The position numbers were made by a program, and so were the translations under genes. The notes beneath the pieces are model-generated. The model did not search any database and had not been told where the DNA came from. It saw only the letters and a program-made list of their open reading frames with translations. Of a DNA stretch of 64,000 nt, positions 45,034-53,680 are shown in pieces; within the stretch, counting starts at the first letter, position 1, and the number at the start of each line of letters is the position of its first letter. The DNA is from Micromonospora sp. WMMD1155 (GTDB lineage Bacteria > Actinomycetota > Actinomycetes > Mycobacteriales > Micromonosporaceae): assembly GCF_029581275.1 (NCBI RefSeq), contig NZ_CP120742.1, positions 3,394,001 through 3,458,000 of the forward strand, given 5' to 3'.

Positions 45034-46245
45034 TCAGAGCGGCATGGGGGACCGGACCTTGTTGTCGGCGGGCTTGAGGTCGGGCCAGGGGCGGTCCTGG
45101 GTGTCGTGGTGTTCGACCTCGAAGGTTCTGGTGTGCGCGTCGGGCCCCGGTTCACCCGGCACCAGTTGGGTGAACGTGTAGCGGCGCGACTCACCGCCCG
45201 GCACCCCGGGTAGCAGGCACGACAGCACGTACTTCTGCGGTGCGGGGTTCGGGTCGCACTTCGACCAGTCCCCGCCCGCCCGTTCGCCGACGTCGATGGA
45301 GTGGAATGCGACCTGCGGCGCGTCGAGCGTGCCGGCGTTGGTGACGGTGAAGACGGTGGTCAGTTCGCGCCGGGTGTCGGCGCCGGGGACGTCGACCAGT
45401 TCGTGGGTCATGCTCAGCCTCAGGTCGGTGCGTCGGGGGTCCGTGCCGAACGCGGTGGGGCCGCCGGTCTGCGCGAACCGCTCGCCGTCCCACCGGTACG
45501 TCCGTACCTGCTCCCGCCGCAGGTAGGTCGGTGTGCCACAGCACGGCACGAGGTCGGCGACGCGCACCTCGATCGACCCGGTCTGGTTCACCTCCACGGC
45601 GCGAACGTCCATGAACCCGTCGCCGGTCCGCACCACCCTGCCCACCGTCACGATCCGACCCTCCGGATCCCGGTCGAAGGCCACCACCTGCTTCGCCGAC
45701 GCCTCGCCGTACCGGCAGGCGACGACGGCGAGGGTCTCGACGGCACCGTCGTCGTCCAGGTCGCCGTACCGGAAGGCGTCGTCCGCCAACTCCGGCACGA
45801 ACAAGTCGGTCGTGTTGGTCTTGAGACGAACCTTCGAGGTGGTGCAGCCCTGCTCCGCCAGGCTCGACGGCCAGCTCGGCAGGTCGACGCGGGTGGCGAG
45901 CAGTTGGGCTCGACTGATCCGTCCGTCCGGGGCGCTCGGGGTGCCGGTGGTCGCCGACGGCGATCCGGTCGGTGGGGGCGTCGGCGGCGCCGACGTCGGT
46001 GGGGCCGTCGGCTCGACGGACTCGGCCGGCACCGGCGGGTTCCGGTCGCCGCGCAGCGCGGCGTTGGCGACGACGGGGGCCACCACCAGGACGACCGCCG
46101 CGGCGGCCACGGCCACCGCCGTCATCCGTCGGCGTCGGCGGAGGAGATGCCGGGCCTGGTCCGGGCCCGGGCCGGCGGCCTTGGTGACCACGTCGTTGCG
46201 GTAGGCGGTGAGCCGCTCGCGCAGTCGCGCATCCAGGTCAGACAT
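45034..46245 (-). CDS. Membrane protein paired with ECF sigma factor, copy 1 (anti-sigma-like)
   Basis: 403 residues. Short cytosolic N-terminus (1-40, basic 'HLLRRRRR' at the end), one helix (~41-63), a Pro/Thr-rich linker, and an extracellular domain holding an FG-GAP/EF-loop-like 'YGDLDDDGAVETLAVVACRYG' (161-180). A later Ig-like region contains paired cysteines ('CCGTPTYL', 'CDPNPAPQKYVLSC'). It has no classic zinc anti-sigma HxxxCxxC motif. Position immediately after, and overlapping by 8 nt, a SigE-family sigma gene makes an anti-sigma or sensor role likely (inference). It is paralogous to the protein at 49938-51137. Confidence 0.75.
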   Translation of the reverse strand: MSDLDARLRERLTAYRNDVVTKAAGPGPDQARHLLRRRRRMTAVAVAAAAVVLVVAPVVANAALRGDRNPPVPAESVEPTAPPTSAPPTPPPTGSPSATTGTPSAPDGRISRAQLLATRVDLPSWPSSLAEQGCTTSKVRLKTNTTDLFVPELADDAFRYGDLDDDGAVETLAVVACRYGEASAKQVVAFDRDPEGRIVTVGRVVRTGDGFMDVRAVEVNQTGSIEVRVADLVPCCGTPTYLRREQVRTYRWDGERFAQTGGPTAFGTDPRRTDLRLSMTHELVDVPGADTRRELTTVFTVTNAGTLDAPQVAFHSIDVGERAGGDWSKCDPNPAPQKYVLSCLLPGVPGGESRRYTFTQLVPGEPGPDAHTRTFEVEHHDTQDRPWPDLKPADNKVRSPMPL

Positions 46246-46798
46246 CGCGCACCCCCTCGATGTTCTCGTCGAGCAGCCCGGCCAGGGCTGTCCGACCGCG
46301 GTGCAACCAGGACTTCACGGTGCCCTCGGCCACCCCCTCCTGGACGGCGATCTGACTCACCGACAGATCGGCCAGGTAGTGCAGGATGACGGCCCGGCGG
46401 TGGTTGGCGGGCAGTTGCGCCAGCGCCGCGTCGATCGCCACCCGGTCGGGGTTCGGGCCGGCGACCTCCGCCTCGCCGGGCCGCTGCCGCAGCAGGTGGT
46501 TGCGGGCGGTACGCAGGCGTCGCCAGCGGCTGCGGGCCAGGTTCCAGGCGACCCGGCGGACCCAGGCCACCGGGTCGTCGTAGCGGACCAGGCGGTCCCA
46601 GCGGGCCAGCGCCCGGTAGAACGCCTCCTGGGCCAGGTCCTGCGCCTGTCCGAGATCCCCGGTGTACGCGCACAGCTGGGCGGTCACGCTGCCGAAGTGC
46701 GCGTGGTAGAAGTCGTCGAAAGTGATCGTCACCTCGGCCGGGTCGGCCGTTCGTGCGGCCGGTGGCTCGTTGGCGCGGGCTCCCATCGTTGCTGTCAC
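46238..46798 (-). CDS. SigE-family ECF RNA polymerase sigma factor, copy 1
   Basis: 186 residues. Region 2 'FDDFYHAHFGSVTAQLCAYTGDLGQAQDLAQEAFYRALARWDRLVRYDDPVAWVRRVAWNLARSRWRR' and region 4 'LPANHRRAVILHYLADLSVSQIAVQEGVAEGTVKSWLHRGRTALA' match the 'SigE family' ECF sigma factors of actinobacteria. It directs RNA polymerase to stress-type promoters; the regulon is unknown. The start may be GTG 46798 or the ATG four codons in. It overlaps the membrane gene by 8 nt, ensuring co-translation. It is divergent from the MFS gene. Confidence 0.92.
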   Translation of the reverse strand: MTATMGARANEPPAARTADPAEVTITFDDFYHAHFGSVTAQLCAYTGDLGQAQDLAQEAFYRALARWDRLVRYDDPVAWVRRVAWNLARSRWRRLRTARNHLLRQRPGEAEVAGPNPDRVAIDAALAQLPANHRRAVILHYLADLSVSQIAVQEGVAEGTVKSWLHRGRTALAGLLDENIEGVRDV

Positions 46799-46954
46799 TG
46801 CCCCTCCCCCGTACCGCCGGGCTGGTCTGCCGTCGGCGCTGATAACACTCCGCGAGTGCGGAGGCGGTTGCGTGTCGTACTGCCGTCAACCCGACTGTGC
46901 GGATGCCCGTCAGTGCCGACGGATGAGGGGATGTGACCTCCGACATAACGTGAG

Positions 46955-46960
46955 TAACAT
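46955..46960 (+). promoter_or_regulatory. -10 box of the transporter/decarboxylase operon
   Basis: TAACAT lies 8 nt before ATG 46969, consistent with a leaderless or near-leaderless transcript. Confidence 0.45.
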
Positions 46961-46968
46961 TCGGGCCC

Positions 46969-48405
46969 ATGGAAAAGCCGCCGGGCACCGGCTCGTCAGC
47001 CGCCGGTCCGCTGCCTCGCCCGGTGCACGCCGGCTACGCGCTCGGCTCGCTGGCGACCGGTGCGTTCGGCACCGTGCCCGGCCTGCTGCTGCTGCCGTAC
47101 CTGACCGACACGCTGGGCGTCGCCGCCGGACTGGCCGCCCTGCTGGTGCTGCTGCCGAAGGCCTGGGACGTACTGGTCAACCCGGTCGCCGGGCGGATCT
47201 CCGACCGCACCCGGTCACGCTGGGGGGCTCGCCGCCCGTACCTGCTCGTCGCCGGTCTCGCGCTCGCCGTGCTCTTCGCGTCGATCTTCGCCGCGCCGTT
47301 CGGCAACGGCCCGGCAGCCGCGGCGTACGTGGCGTTCGCCTTCCTCGCCACCGCCACCGCTTTCGCCTTCTTCCAGGTGCCGTACGTGGCGATGCCGGCC
47401 GAGTTGACCGACGACTACGCCGAACGCACCAGGCTGATGACCTGGCGGATCGCGGTTCTCGCGTTGGCCATCCTGGTCTCCGGTGCGGTCGCCCCGCTGG
47501 TGGTGAGCGCCGGTGGTGACGGTGTGGCCGGGCACCGGTGGATGGGGCTGTTCGTGGCGGCGCTGATCGCCCTCGGCGCCCTCGGGGCGTTCCTGGGCAC
47601 CCGGTCCGCTCCGACCGGCACGGTGGGCGGGAGCGAGCCGACCCTGCGCGCCCAACTCGCCGTGGCCACCGCCAACCGTCCGTTCCGGGCGCTGCTGATC
47701 TGTTTCGTCGTGCAGTCCGCCGGGGTGGCGACGATCCTGGCCGGGGTCAACTACTTCGCCGGGCAGATCCTGCGCGACGACGAGAGCGGGCCGACCCTGC
47801 TCTTCGTCTGCTTCGTCGGGCCGGCGCTGCTGGTCATGCCGATCTGGTCCCGGGTCGGTGCCCGGCTGGGCAAGCGGACCGCGCTGGTCGTCGCCTCGCT
47901 GATCCTCGCCGCCGGGGCGCTCGCCCTGGTCGCCGCGTCGGTGCTGCCGACTGTCGCCGTCTACCTGGTGGTCGCGCTGATCGGCGTCGGGTACGCCGGG
48001 CAGCAGGTCTTCGCGCTGGCGATGCTGCCGGACTGCATCGCGTACGACACCGCGCGCACCGGTCGGCGACAGGCGGGTGTGTTCACCGGCCTGTGGACGG
48101 CGGGGGAGACCCTCGGTCTGGCGCTGGGTCCGGGCATCTACGGACTGGTGCTCCAGCTCTCCGGCTACGTGTCCTCCGACACCGGAACGGCCGCCACGCA
48201 GTCCGACGGTGCCCGCCTGGGCGTCCTGCTGGGCTTCACCGTCATCCCGGCCCTGTTGATCGCCCCTCCGATCCTCCTGCTCCGCCGCTACACCCTCACC
48301 CCGGCCGTGCTGGCCGACGTGACCCGTGACGACCGCGTCGATCATGGAGTTGTGGTGGGGACGAAAGCCGTTGACTGTCACGAGAAGGGCACCATGACTC
48401 CATGA
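46969..48405 (+). CDS. MFS transporter of the GPH (glycoside-pentoside-hexuronide) type
   Basis: 478 residues, twelve hydrophobic segments. 'AGYALGSLATGAFGTVPGLLLLPYLTDTLGVAA', 'KAWDVLVNPVAGRISDRTRSRWGARRPYLLVAGLAL' (the D-P-GxxSDRTRxRWGRRRP signature of MFS_2/GPH) and 'QVPYVAMPAELTDDYAERTRLMTWR' identify the family. It is probably a cation-linked sugar, drug or lipid-precursor transporter. The C-terminal ~22 residues ('DRVDHGVVVGTKAVDCHEKGTM') are encoded by a palindromic element and are not family-like. The stop overlaps the next gene by 4 nt. Co-transcription with a PLP decarboxylase suggests they share a substrate pathway. Confidence 0.9.
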   Translation: MEKPPGTGSSAAGPLPRPVHAGYALGSLATGAFGTVPGLLLLPYLTDTLGVAAGLAALLVLLPKAWDVLVNPVAGRISDRTRSRWGARRPYLLVAGLALAVLFASIFAAPFGNGPAAAAYVAFAFLATATAFAFFQVPYVAMPAELTDDYAERTRLMTWRIAVLALAILVSGAVAPLVVSAGGDGVAGHRWMGLFVAALIALGALGAFLGTRSAPTGTVGGSEPTLRAQLAVATANRPFRALLICFVVQSAGVATILAGVNYFAGQILRDDESGPTLLFVCFVGPALLVMPIWSRVGARLGKRTALVVASLILAAGALALVAASVLPTVAVYLVVALIGVGYAGQQVFALAMLPDCIAYDTARTGRRQAGVFTGLWTAGETLGLALGPGIYGLVLQLSGYVSSDTGTAATQSDGARLGVLLGFTVIPALLIAPPILLLRRYTLTPAVLADVTRDDRVDHGVVVGTKAVDCHEKGTMTP

Positions 48406-48411
48406 TCGACG
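48336..48411. repeat. 15-bp palindromic arms spanning the MFS gene end and next start codon
   Basis: CGTCGATCATGGAGT (48336-48350) and its exact complement ACTCCATGATCGACG (48397-48411) flank a 46-nt spacer. The element supplies the last codons of the transporter and contains the downstream ATG (48402) in its right arm. It could form a hairpin hiding that start codon in mRNA. It is similar in character to the dispersed palindromes elsewhere in the window. Confidence 0.7.
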
Positions 48412-49889
48412 AGAGCACTGTCGAGGACCGGGCCGCGTTGCCTGTCGGGGTCGCGGCGGAGGTCGCGTTGGCCGAGGTGCGGCAGTTGCGCGCCGGGGAC
48501 CGGCCCACGCACGGCGGGCAGCTGTTCGCGTACGTCTACGACCCGGCGGTGCCGGGCCTGGACGAGTTGACCGCCGCCGCGCACCGAGAGAGCGCGCACG
48601 TCAACGGGCTCGACCCGACCGCGTTCCCGTCCCTGCTGGCGATGGAGAACGCCTTGGTGGGCGCCGCCGCCAGGGTCCTCGGAGCCGGCCCGGGCACAAC
48701 CGCCCCGGACGTCGTCGGCAGTGTCACCAGCGGCGGCACCGAGTCGCTGATCCTCGCGGTCAAGACGGCGAGGGACGCGCACCCGGAGATCGCCGAGCCC
48801 CGGATCATGGTGCCGTCGAGTGCCCACGCCGCGTTCGCCAAGGCGGCGCACTACCTGCGGGTGGCGATGGACGTCGTGCCGGTCTCCCCGGACACGTTGC
48901 GTCCCGACCCGGCCGCGATGGCCGCCGCGATCCGCCCGGAGACGGTGCTCGTCGCCTGCTCCGCGCCGTCGTACGCGCACGGGGTGGTGGACCCGGTCGC
49001 GGAGATCGCGGCGGTGGCCGCCGAGGCCGGGGTGCGCTGTCATGTGGACGCCTGCTTCGGCGGCTGGACCCTGCCGTACCTGCGTCGCCTCGGTGAGCCG
49101 GTGCCGGCGTTCGACTTCGCGGTCCCCGGGGTCACCTCCATCTCGGTGGACCTGCACAAGTACGCGTACGCGCCGAAGGGTGTGTCGGTGCTGCTGCACC
49201 GCGACGCCGCGCTACGAGCGCCGCAGTACTTCGCGTACGCGGACTGGCCCGGCTACACGATGATCAACCCGGTGATCGCGTCCACCCGTTCGGGCGGGCC
49301 GATCGCCGCCGCGTACGCCACCGTGCGGCACCTGGGCGACGACGGTTACCTGCGACTCGCCACCGTCACCCGGGACGCGGTCGCCGGTCTGGCCGACGCG
49401 GTCCGCGCCGTCGACGGACTGCGGCTGATGGTCGAGCCGGAGTCCACAGTGGTCTGCTTCACCGCCACCGATGACGGCCCCGACCTGTTCGTCCTGGTCG
49501 ACGAGCTGACCGCACGCGGGTGGCACACCCAGCCCCAACTGTCGTACGCGGGGCTGCCGGCGAGTGTGCACCTCACGGTGACCGCCTCGGTCGCGCCCCG
49601 GGTCGCCGAGTTCGGGCCGGACCTGGCCGACGCGGTGGCCGCCGCCCGGGCGGCCGGTCCGGTCGCCCTACCGCCGGAGCTGACGGCGCTGGCGACGTCA
49701 CTGACCCCGGACGCGCTCACGCCCGAACTCGTCGCCGGGCTCGCCGCCGGTCTCGGACTCGGTGGCGGGGGCGCGTCGACGCCGGACCGTCTGGCGGTGG
49801 TGAACACGCTGCTCGACGCCGCCCCACCGGCGTTGCGCGAACGCCTGCTGGTCGAGTTCGTCGGCCTGCTGCAACGTCCCACCTGGTGA
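48402..49889 (+). CDS. PLP-dependent decarboxylase/sphingosine-1-phosphate-lyase-like enzyme
   Basis: 495 residues, group II decarboxylase/aspartate aminotransferase fold. 'HVNGLDPTAFPSLLAMENALVG', 'GSVTSGGTESLILAVKTARDAHPEI' (phosphate and cofactor binding), 'CHVDACFGGWTLPYLRRLG', 'VTSISVDLHKYAYAPKGVSVLLHR' (PLP Lys in HKY) and 'YFAYADWPGYTMINPVIASTRSGGPIAAAYATVRHLG' fit sphingosine-1-phosphate lyase/tyrosine-decarboxylase-like proteins. The family cleaves phosphorylated sphingoid bases to aldehydes plus phosphoethanolamine; the bacterial substrate is not known. A C-terminal ~85-residue extension is unusual. ATGA overlap with the transporter. Confidence 0.88.
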   Translation: MIDESTVEDRAALPVGVAAEVALAEVRQLRAGDRPTHGGQLFAYVYDPAVPGLDELTAAAHRESAHVNGLDPTAFPSLLAMENALVGAAARVLGAGPGTTAPDVVGSVTSGGTESLILAVKTARDAHPEIAEPRIMVPSSAHAAFAKAAHYLRVAMDVVPVSPDTLRPDPAAMAAAIRPETVLVACSAPSYAHGVVDPVAEIAAVAAEAGVRCHVDACFGGWTLPYLRRLGEPVPAFDFAVPGVTSISVDLHKYAYAPKGVSVLLHRDAALRAPQYFAYADWPGYTMINPVIASTRSGGPIAAAYATVRHLGDDGYLRLATVTRDAVAGLADAVRAVDGLRLMVEPESTVVCFTATDDGPDLFVLVDELTARGWHTQPQLSYAGLPASVHLTVTASVAPRVAEFGPDLADAVAAARAAGPVALPPELTALATSLTPDALTPELVAGLAAGLGLGGGGASTPDRLAVVNTLLDAAPPALRERLLVEFVGLLQRPTW

Positions 49890-49894
49890 CGCCG

Positions 49895-49930
49895 GGTCCG
49901 GTCCACCGTCGCGGGACGGCGGACCGGACC
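49895..49930. terminator. Bidirectional terminator hairpin
   Basis: GGTCCGGTCC pairs with GGACCGGACC, with an inner CCGTC/GACGG stem, between convergent genes. Confidence 0.8.
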
Positions 49931-49937
49931 GGCAGGT

Positions 49938-51137
49938 TCAGCGGTAGGTGATCGAGACCGTGTTGTCCACCTCGTAGACCTCCTCCACGGGGTCGAGGTT
50001 CGCGTCCATCGGTCGGGCGTGCACGTCGGCCTTGCCGGTGCCCACGGTGCCCGCCGGAACCCGGAAGCCGAGGACGAGCTTGATCTCCTTGCCGGTGTCG
50101 AGCCGGTCCAGGTCGCACGTCACCGGCTCCCGGGTCGTCTCCGGATCGTTGCGGCACGCCGCCCAACCACTGCCGTCCGGGCGGAACTCCGGCGGCAGGC
50201 CCAGCCGCAGCGCCACGTGGGCGGCCGACCCGGCGGTGTTGCGGATGTGCACGGCGACCGTGCCGATCCTGGAGCCGTCCGCGTCCTCGGCGAGCACCAG
50301 GTTCGTGGCGGTGACGACGAGGTTGACGTCATGCCGGTTCGGGCCGAATGTCGTCGGCCCGGTGACCTGGGCGAAGGCGTCGCCCGTCCAGCGGTAGCCC
50401 CGCCACTGCCGCTGCGACCACTCGGCGGGCCAGCCGCCCCCGGGGGCGATGTCACCCACCTGCACGCGGACCGTGCCGTCGTCCACCACGTCGAGGGCGA
50501 ACAGCCACTCCGGCTTGTCGATCGTCGTCACCACCACCCGGCCGAGTGCGATCACCTTCCCCTGCTCGTCCCGGTCGAAGGCGACGACCTGCATCGGCCC
50601 ACGAGTGCCGAGCACACACTGCACGAGCGCCACCGTCTCCACCGCACCGTCCCCGTCGACGTCGCCGTGGTCGAGCGCCACCAGCCAGTTGACCCCCTCG
50701 CGGTTGTCGCCGCTGATCCGTACGCCCGACGTCGGGCAGCCGCGCCCGGCCCGCCAGGCCGGCAGGGTCACCGACGCGCCGAGCAACTGGGCCCGACTGA
50801 GCTGGCCGTCCGGCACGGCGGAGGCGGGGCCGCCGGTGGTCACGGAGGGGCCGGGAGTCGGGCTGGTCGAGCCGTCCGGGGTGGGCGACGCCGAGATGCT
50901 CGGTGTCGGGTCGACCGGACCCGGCTGGTGGTCCGGGCCGCTCATCGCCGCGTACCCGATGGCGGACCCGCCGAACAGCGCGAGCGCCGTCGTGGCGGTG
51001 GCTCCCCACCGGCGTCGGTTGCGACCTCGCACCGTCCGCCGGACGGCGGCGGGACCGGGCACCTCGATCTTCTCCAGCACGGTACGGCGGTAGGTGGCGA
51101 ATTCCTCGGCGAGGCCGAGGGTCTCCTGCTCAGACAT
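49938..51137 (-). CDS. Membrane protein paired with ECF sigma factor, copy 2 (anti-sigma-like)
   Basis: 399 residues, paralogue of the protein at 45034-46245. Cytosolic N-terminus (1-43), helix (~45-64), Pro/Ser linker, then the shared 'LSRAQLL' motif (~113), 'CPTSGVRISGDN', an FG-GAP/EF-loop-like 'DHGDVDGDGAVETVALVQCVLG' (~157-178), 'MQVVAFDRDEQGKVIALGRVV', and a C-terminal Ig-like domain ending 'VEEVYEVDNTVSITYR'. The DxDGDG loop is a better Ca2+-binding match than in copy 1. The ATG overlaps the sigma gene by 8 nt. It is probably a sensor/anti-sigma for that factor (inference). Confidence 0.75.
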   Translation of the reverse strand: MSEQETLGLAEEFATYRRTVLEKIEVPGPAAVRRTVRGRNRRRWGATATTALALFGGSAIGYAAMSGPDHQPGPVDPTPSISASPTPDGSTSPTPGPSVTTGGPASAVPDGQLSRAQLLGASVTLPAWRAGRGCPTSGVRISGDNREGVNWLVALDHGDVDGDGAVETVALVQCVLGTRGPMQVVAFDRDEQGKVIALGRVVVTTIDKPEWLFALDVVDDGTVRVQVGDIAPGGGWPAEWSQRQWRGYRWTGDAFAQVTGPTTFGPNRHDVNLVVTATNLVLAEDADGSRIGTVAVHIRNTAGSAAHVALRLGLPPEFRPDGSGWAACRNDPETTREPVTCDLDRLDTGKEIKLVLGFRVPAGTVGTGKADVHARPMDANLDPVEEVYEVDNTVSITYR

Positions 51138-51666
51138 CCCGCACCTCCTCGTTGGTGTCCCGCAGATGCGTGGCGAGGGCGGTGCGGCCCCGATGCAGCC
51201 ACGACTTGACGGTGCCCTCGGCGACCCGCTCCTCAGCGGCGATCTCGGCGACCGACAGATCGGCGAGGTAGTGCAGGACGACCGCCCGTCGCTGTTTCGG
51301 CGGCAACTTCGCCAGCGCGACGTCGAGGGCGACCCGGTCGGGGCTCGGCCCGGCGACGTGGGTCTCCCGCTGCCGCGACAGCCACGACTGGGCGGTCCGC
51401 AGCCGCCGCCAGCGGGTGTGGCCGAGGTTCCAGGCGACCTTGCGTACCCAGGCCAGCGGGTCCTCGTACCGGGCGAGCCGGTCCCAGCGGGCGAACGCCC
51501 GGCAGAACGCCTCCTGGACCAGGTCCTGCGCCTGCCCACGGTCACCCGTGTACGCGGTGAGCTGCACCACCAGTGACCGGAAGTGAGCGTGGTAGAAGTC
51601 GTCGAAGACCAGTTCGGTGACGGCCGGGGTGGAGTCGCCCAGCGGGTCCGGCGGTCGTCCGCCCAC
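51130..51666 (-). CDS. SigE-family ECF RNA polymerase sigma factor, copy 2
   Basis: 178 residues. 'FDDFYHAHFRSLVVQLTAYTGDRGQAQDLVQEAFCRAFARWDRLARYEDPLAWVRKVAWNLGHTRWRR' (region 2) and 'LPPKQRRAVVLHYLADLSVAEIAAEERVAEGTVKSWLHRGRTALATHL' (region 4) closely parallel copy 1. The GTG at 51666 has AGGAGA eight nt upstream; earlier in-frame starts lack such a site. It is divergent from nuoB. Confidence 0.9.
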   Translation of the reverse strand: MGGRPPDPLGDSTPAVTELVFDDFYHAHFRSLVVQLTAYTGDRGQAQDLVQEAFCRAFARWDRLARYEDPLAWVRKVAWNLGHTRWRRLRTAQSWLSRQRETHVAGPSPDRVALDVALAKLPPKQRRAVVLHYLADLSVAEIAAEERVAEGTVKSWLHRGRTALATHLRDTNEEVRDV

Positions 51667-51886
51667 CTGTACTTCTCCTGTCACAAGCACTCGTCCTCCC
51701 CGTGGTGGCCGCGGGCGACGTGTTCGCCGGCACCGGTCACACACTCAGGTCCGTCAGAGGGTTGCGCGCCGATCAGTGTCGATTCCTTGTCGGCTCCGGG
51801 ACAGCCGGCGGGGACTCCAGGCCACTCACCACCGGACCGGGGCGCCGCCGCCTGTGATTCACTGTCGATGACGAGAGGGGGCGGTC

Positions 51887-52468
51887 GTGCAGCTACCGGC
51901 AGTGCTCGGTGAGCCGATCCGGTTCGTGTTGAACTGGGGGCGTCGCTACTCGCTCTGGGTGTTCAACTTCGGCCTGGCCTGCTGCGCGATCGAGTTCATC
52001 GCCACCAGCATGGGTCGTCACGACTTCATCCGGCTCGGCGTGATCCCGTTCGCCCACGGCCCCCGGCAGGCAGACCTGATGGTGGTCTCCGGCACGGTGA
52101 CGGACAAGATGGCTCCGGCGATCAAGCGGCTGTACGACCAGATGCCCGAGCCGAAGTACGTCATCTCGTTCGGTGCCTGCTCCAACTGCGGCGGCCCCTA
52201 CTGGGATTCGTACTCGGTGACCAAGGGCGTCGACCAGCTCATCCCGGTCGACGTCTACGTGCCCGGCTGCCCGCCCCGGCCGGAGGCGCTGCTGCACGGC
52301 ATCCTGCGCCTGCAGGAGAAGATCGCCGCCGAGCAGTCCGGCATCGGCGGCGTACCGCAACGTGACGTGTTGGCCGCACCGCTGGACGCGCCGCCCCGAG
52401 AGGCCGCCGCCCCGCGTTCCGTCGACTCCCTCACCGCGCCGCCGGTGCGCCCACCCGCCGCGAACTGA
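51887..52468 (+). CDS. nuoB: NADH-quinone oxidoreductase subunit NuoB (second-type complex I)
   Basis: 193 residues. '[50 protein letters not shown]' and '[48 protein letters not shown]' hold the four cysteines (CC, C in GAC, and CPP) that bind cluster N2, where electrons meet quinone. The C-terminal ~45 residues are Pro/Ala-rich. GTG with GAGGGGG upstream. nuoB stands alone here: no nuoA precedes it and nuoC is 3.7 kb downstream past unrelated genes, so the locus is scrambled. Confidence 0.94.
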   Translation: MQLPAVLGEPIRFVLNWGRRYSLWVFNFGLACCAIEFIATSMGRHDFIRLGVIPFAHGPRQADLMVVSGTVTDKMAPAIKRLYDQMPEPKYVISFGACSNCGGPYWDSYSVTKGVDQLIPVDVYVPGCPPRPEALLHGILRLQEKIAAEQSGIGGVPQRDVLAAPLDAPPREAAAPRSVDSLTAPPVRPPAAN

Positions 52469-52478
52469 CGGCGACCGA

Positions 52479-52506
52479 CCGCCGCCCGGACGAGTCCGAG
52501 CGGCGG
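52479..52506. terminator. Terminator hairpin after nuoB
   Basis: A 13-bp GC-rich stem with one mismatch and a 2-nt turn (CCGCCGCCCGGAC against its complement), between convergent nuoB and the secreted-protein gene. Confidence 0.55.
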
Positions 52507-52519
52507 CCGGGCTCACAGG

Positions 52520-53455
52520 TCAGCCGTTCGCGCCGACAGCCAGCGCGGTCCGCACGACGTTGTCGCTCGGGTCGACGTCGGGAGTCTCCGGGTACCAGTC
52601 GGTCGTCACCTCGATGTCGATCAACTTGGTGGCGTCGGCCGGATCGGTCGGCGGGCTGATGACCAGGGCGAAGCTGAACTCCTCCCCGGGCATCAACTGA
52701 ATCCCCGGCACCGGCACCAGGGCGCCGCCGCTACCCACCGGGCCGCTGCCCGGGTCGGTGTGCCGCAACACGGAGCCTGTCGGCAGGGAGCCGGCCTGCA
52801 CCCAGAAACTGTTGTGCGGCGCGTCGCCGTCGTAGCGGATCGTCACCGGCACCCGCAGGTCGCCCGCACCGTCCGGGAACTCCGTCACCGGGCCGTTCAG
52901 CCTGATCGAGGCGTCCGGCTGAGCGTCCTGGACGTACGGTCGGGGACGGATCAGCGACCCGGTGGTGGACCGGAACAGGGCCTTGACCGACGTGCTCGCC
53001 ACCAGGCCGCCGTTGGTGGAGTATGCCTCCACCCAGCCCCCACTCATGATCATCGGGTACTGCCGGGGATCGGTCAGCACGTGGAAGTCCAGCACGTTCT
53101 GGATGCTCTCGCCCGGGGCCAGGTCGACCCAGTCGTCGGTCAGGGCGCAGTTGAACACGCGGCGGTTCTGCTCCACCCTCATGTCGAACATGTCGCAGTT
53201 GAGGTCGTCGGACTGGAATGCGCCCGGCACCGGCTCGCGCAGCTTGTAGTGGAAGTAGTCGGTGGCACTGCCGGTGTTGGTGATGGTCAATGAGACGCTG
53301 CCCTGGTACCCCCGGTCGGTCGGGGTCAGGATCAGCCTGCCGATCGAGAGCGTGCCGTCACCGGCCGGCGCGGCGACCGCCGGGCCGGTCGTGGCGACCG
53401 TCGCGGTCAGGCCGAGCAGCACGGCGGTGAGTAGGGTCCCCGTTTTCCTGAACAC
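52520..53455 (-). CDS. Secreted Ig-like protein, hypothetical
   Basis: 311 residues from GTG with GGGAGG upstream. Signal peptide 'KTGTLLTAVLLGLTATVATTGPAVAA' (cleavage after AVA-A), then two Ig/DUF11-like beta modules: 'YQGSVSLTITNTGSATDYFHYKLREPV', 'DLAPGESIQNVLDF', 'DLRVPVTIRYDGDAPHNSFWVQAG', and a C-terminal 'LIDIEVTTDWYPETPDVDPSDNVVRTALAVG' that resembles the endings of the sigma-associated membrane proteins. No anchor is visible. No family was recognised beyond the Ig-like pattern. Confidence 0.75.
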   Translation of the reverse strand: MFRKTGTLLTAVLLGLTATVATTGPAVAAPAGDGTLSIGRLILTPTDRGYQGSVSLTITNTGSATDYFHYKLREPVPGAFQSDDLNCDMFDMRVEQNRRVFNCALTDDWVDLAPGESIQNVLDFHVLTDPRQYPMIMSGGWVEAYSTNGGLVASTSVKALFRSTTGSLIRPRPYVQDAQPDASIRLNGPVTEFPDGAGDLRVPVTIRYDGDAPHNSFWVQAGSLPTGSVLRHTDPGSGPVGSGGALVPVPGIQLMPGEEFSFALVISPPTDPADATKLIDIEVTTDWYPETPDVDPSDNVVRTALAVGANG

Positions 53456-53667
53456 GTGTGTCTGATCCTCCCGTGATGGCAGCCGGTGCCGATCGCGCCG
53501 GCCGCCTAGATAGACGTCAGCGAACCGGTGGTTTGGTTGCCGTCGCACAACCATCGATTCGCGTCGGTCCAGCATCGTCGACGAAGCCACCCAGAGCGGC
53601 CCCGTGTTGACCTTCCGGCCGAATCAGACAAGTCGGTCAGTTGGCGTTCGGGGTGGCCGCGCCCGGC

Positions 53668-53673
53668 TAGCGT
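53668..53673 (+). promoter_or_regulatory. -10 box of the DUF2252 gene (leaderless)
   Basis: TAGCGT lies 7 nt upstream of ATG 53681. Confidence 0.45.
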
Positions 53674-53680
53674 GCGGGTC

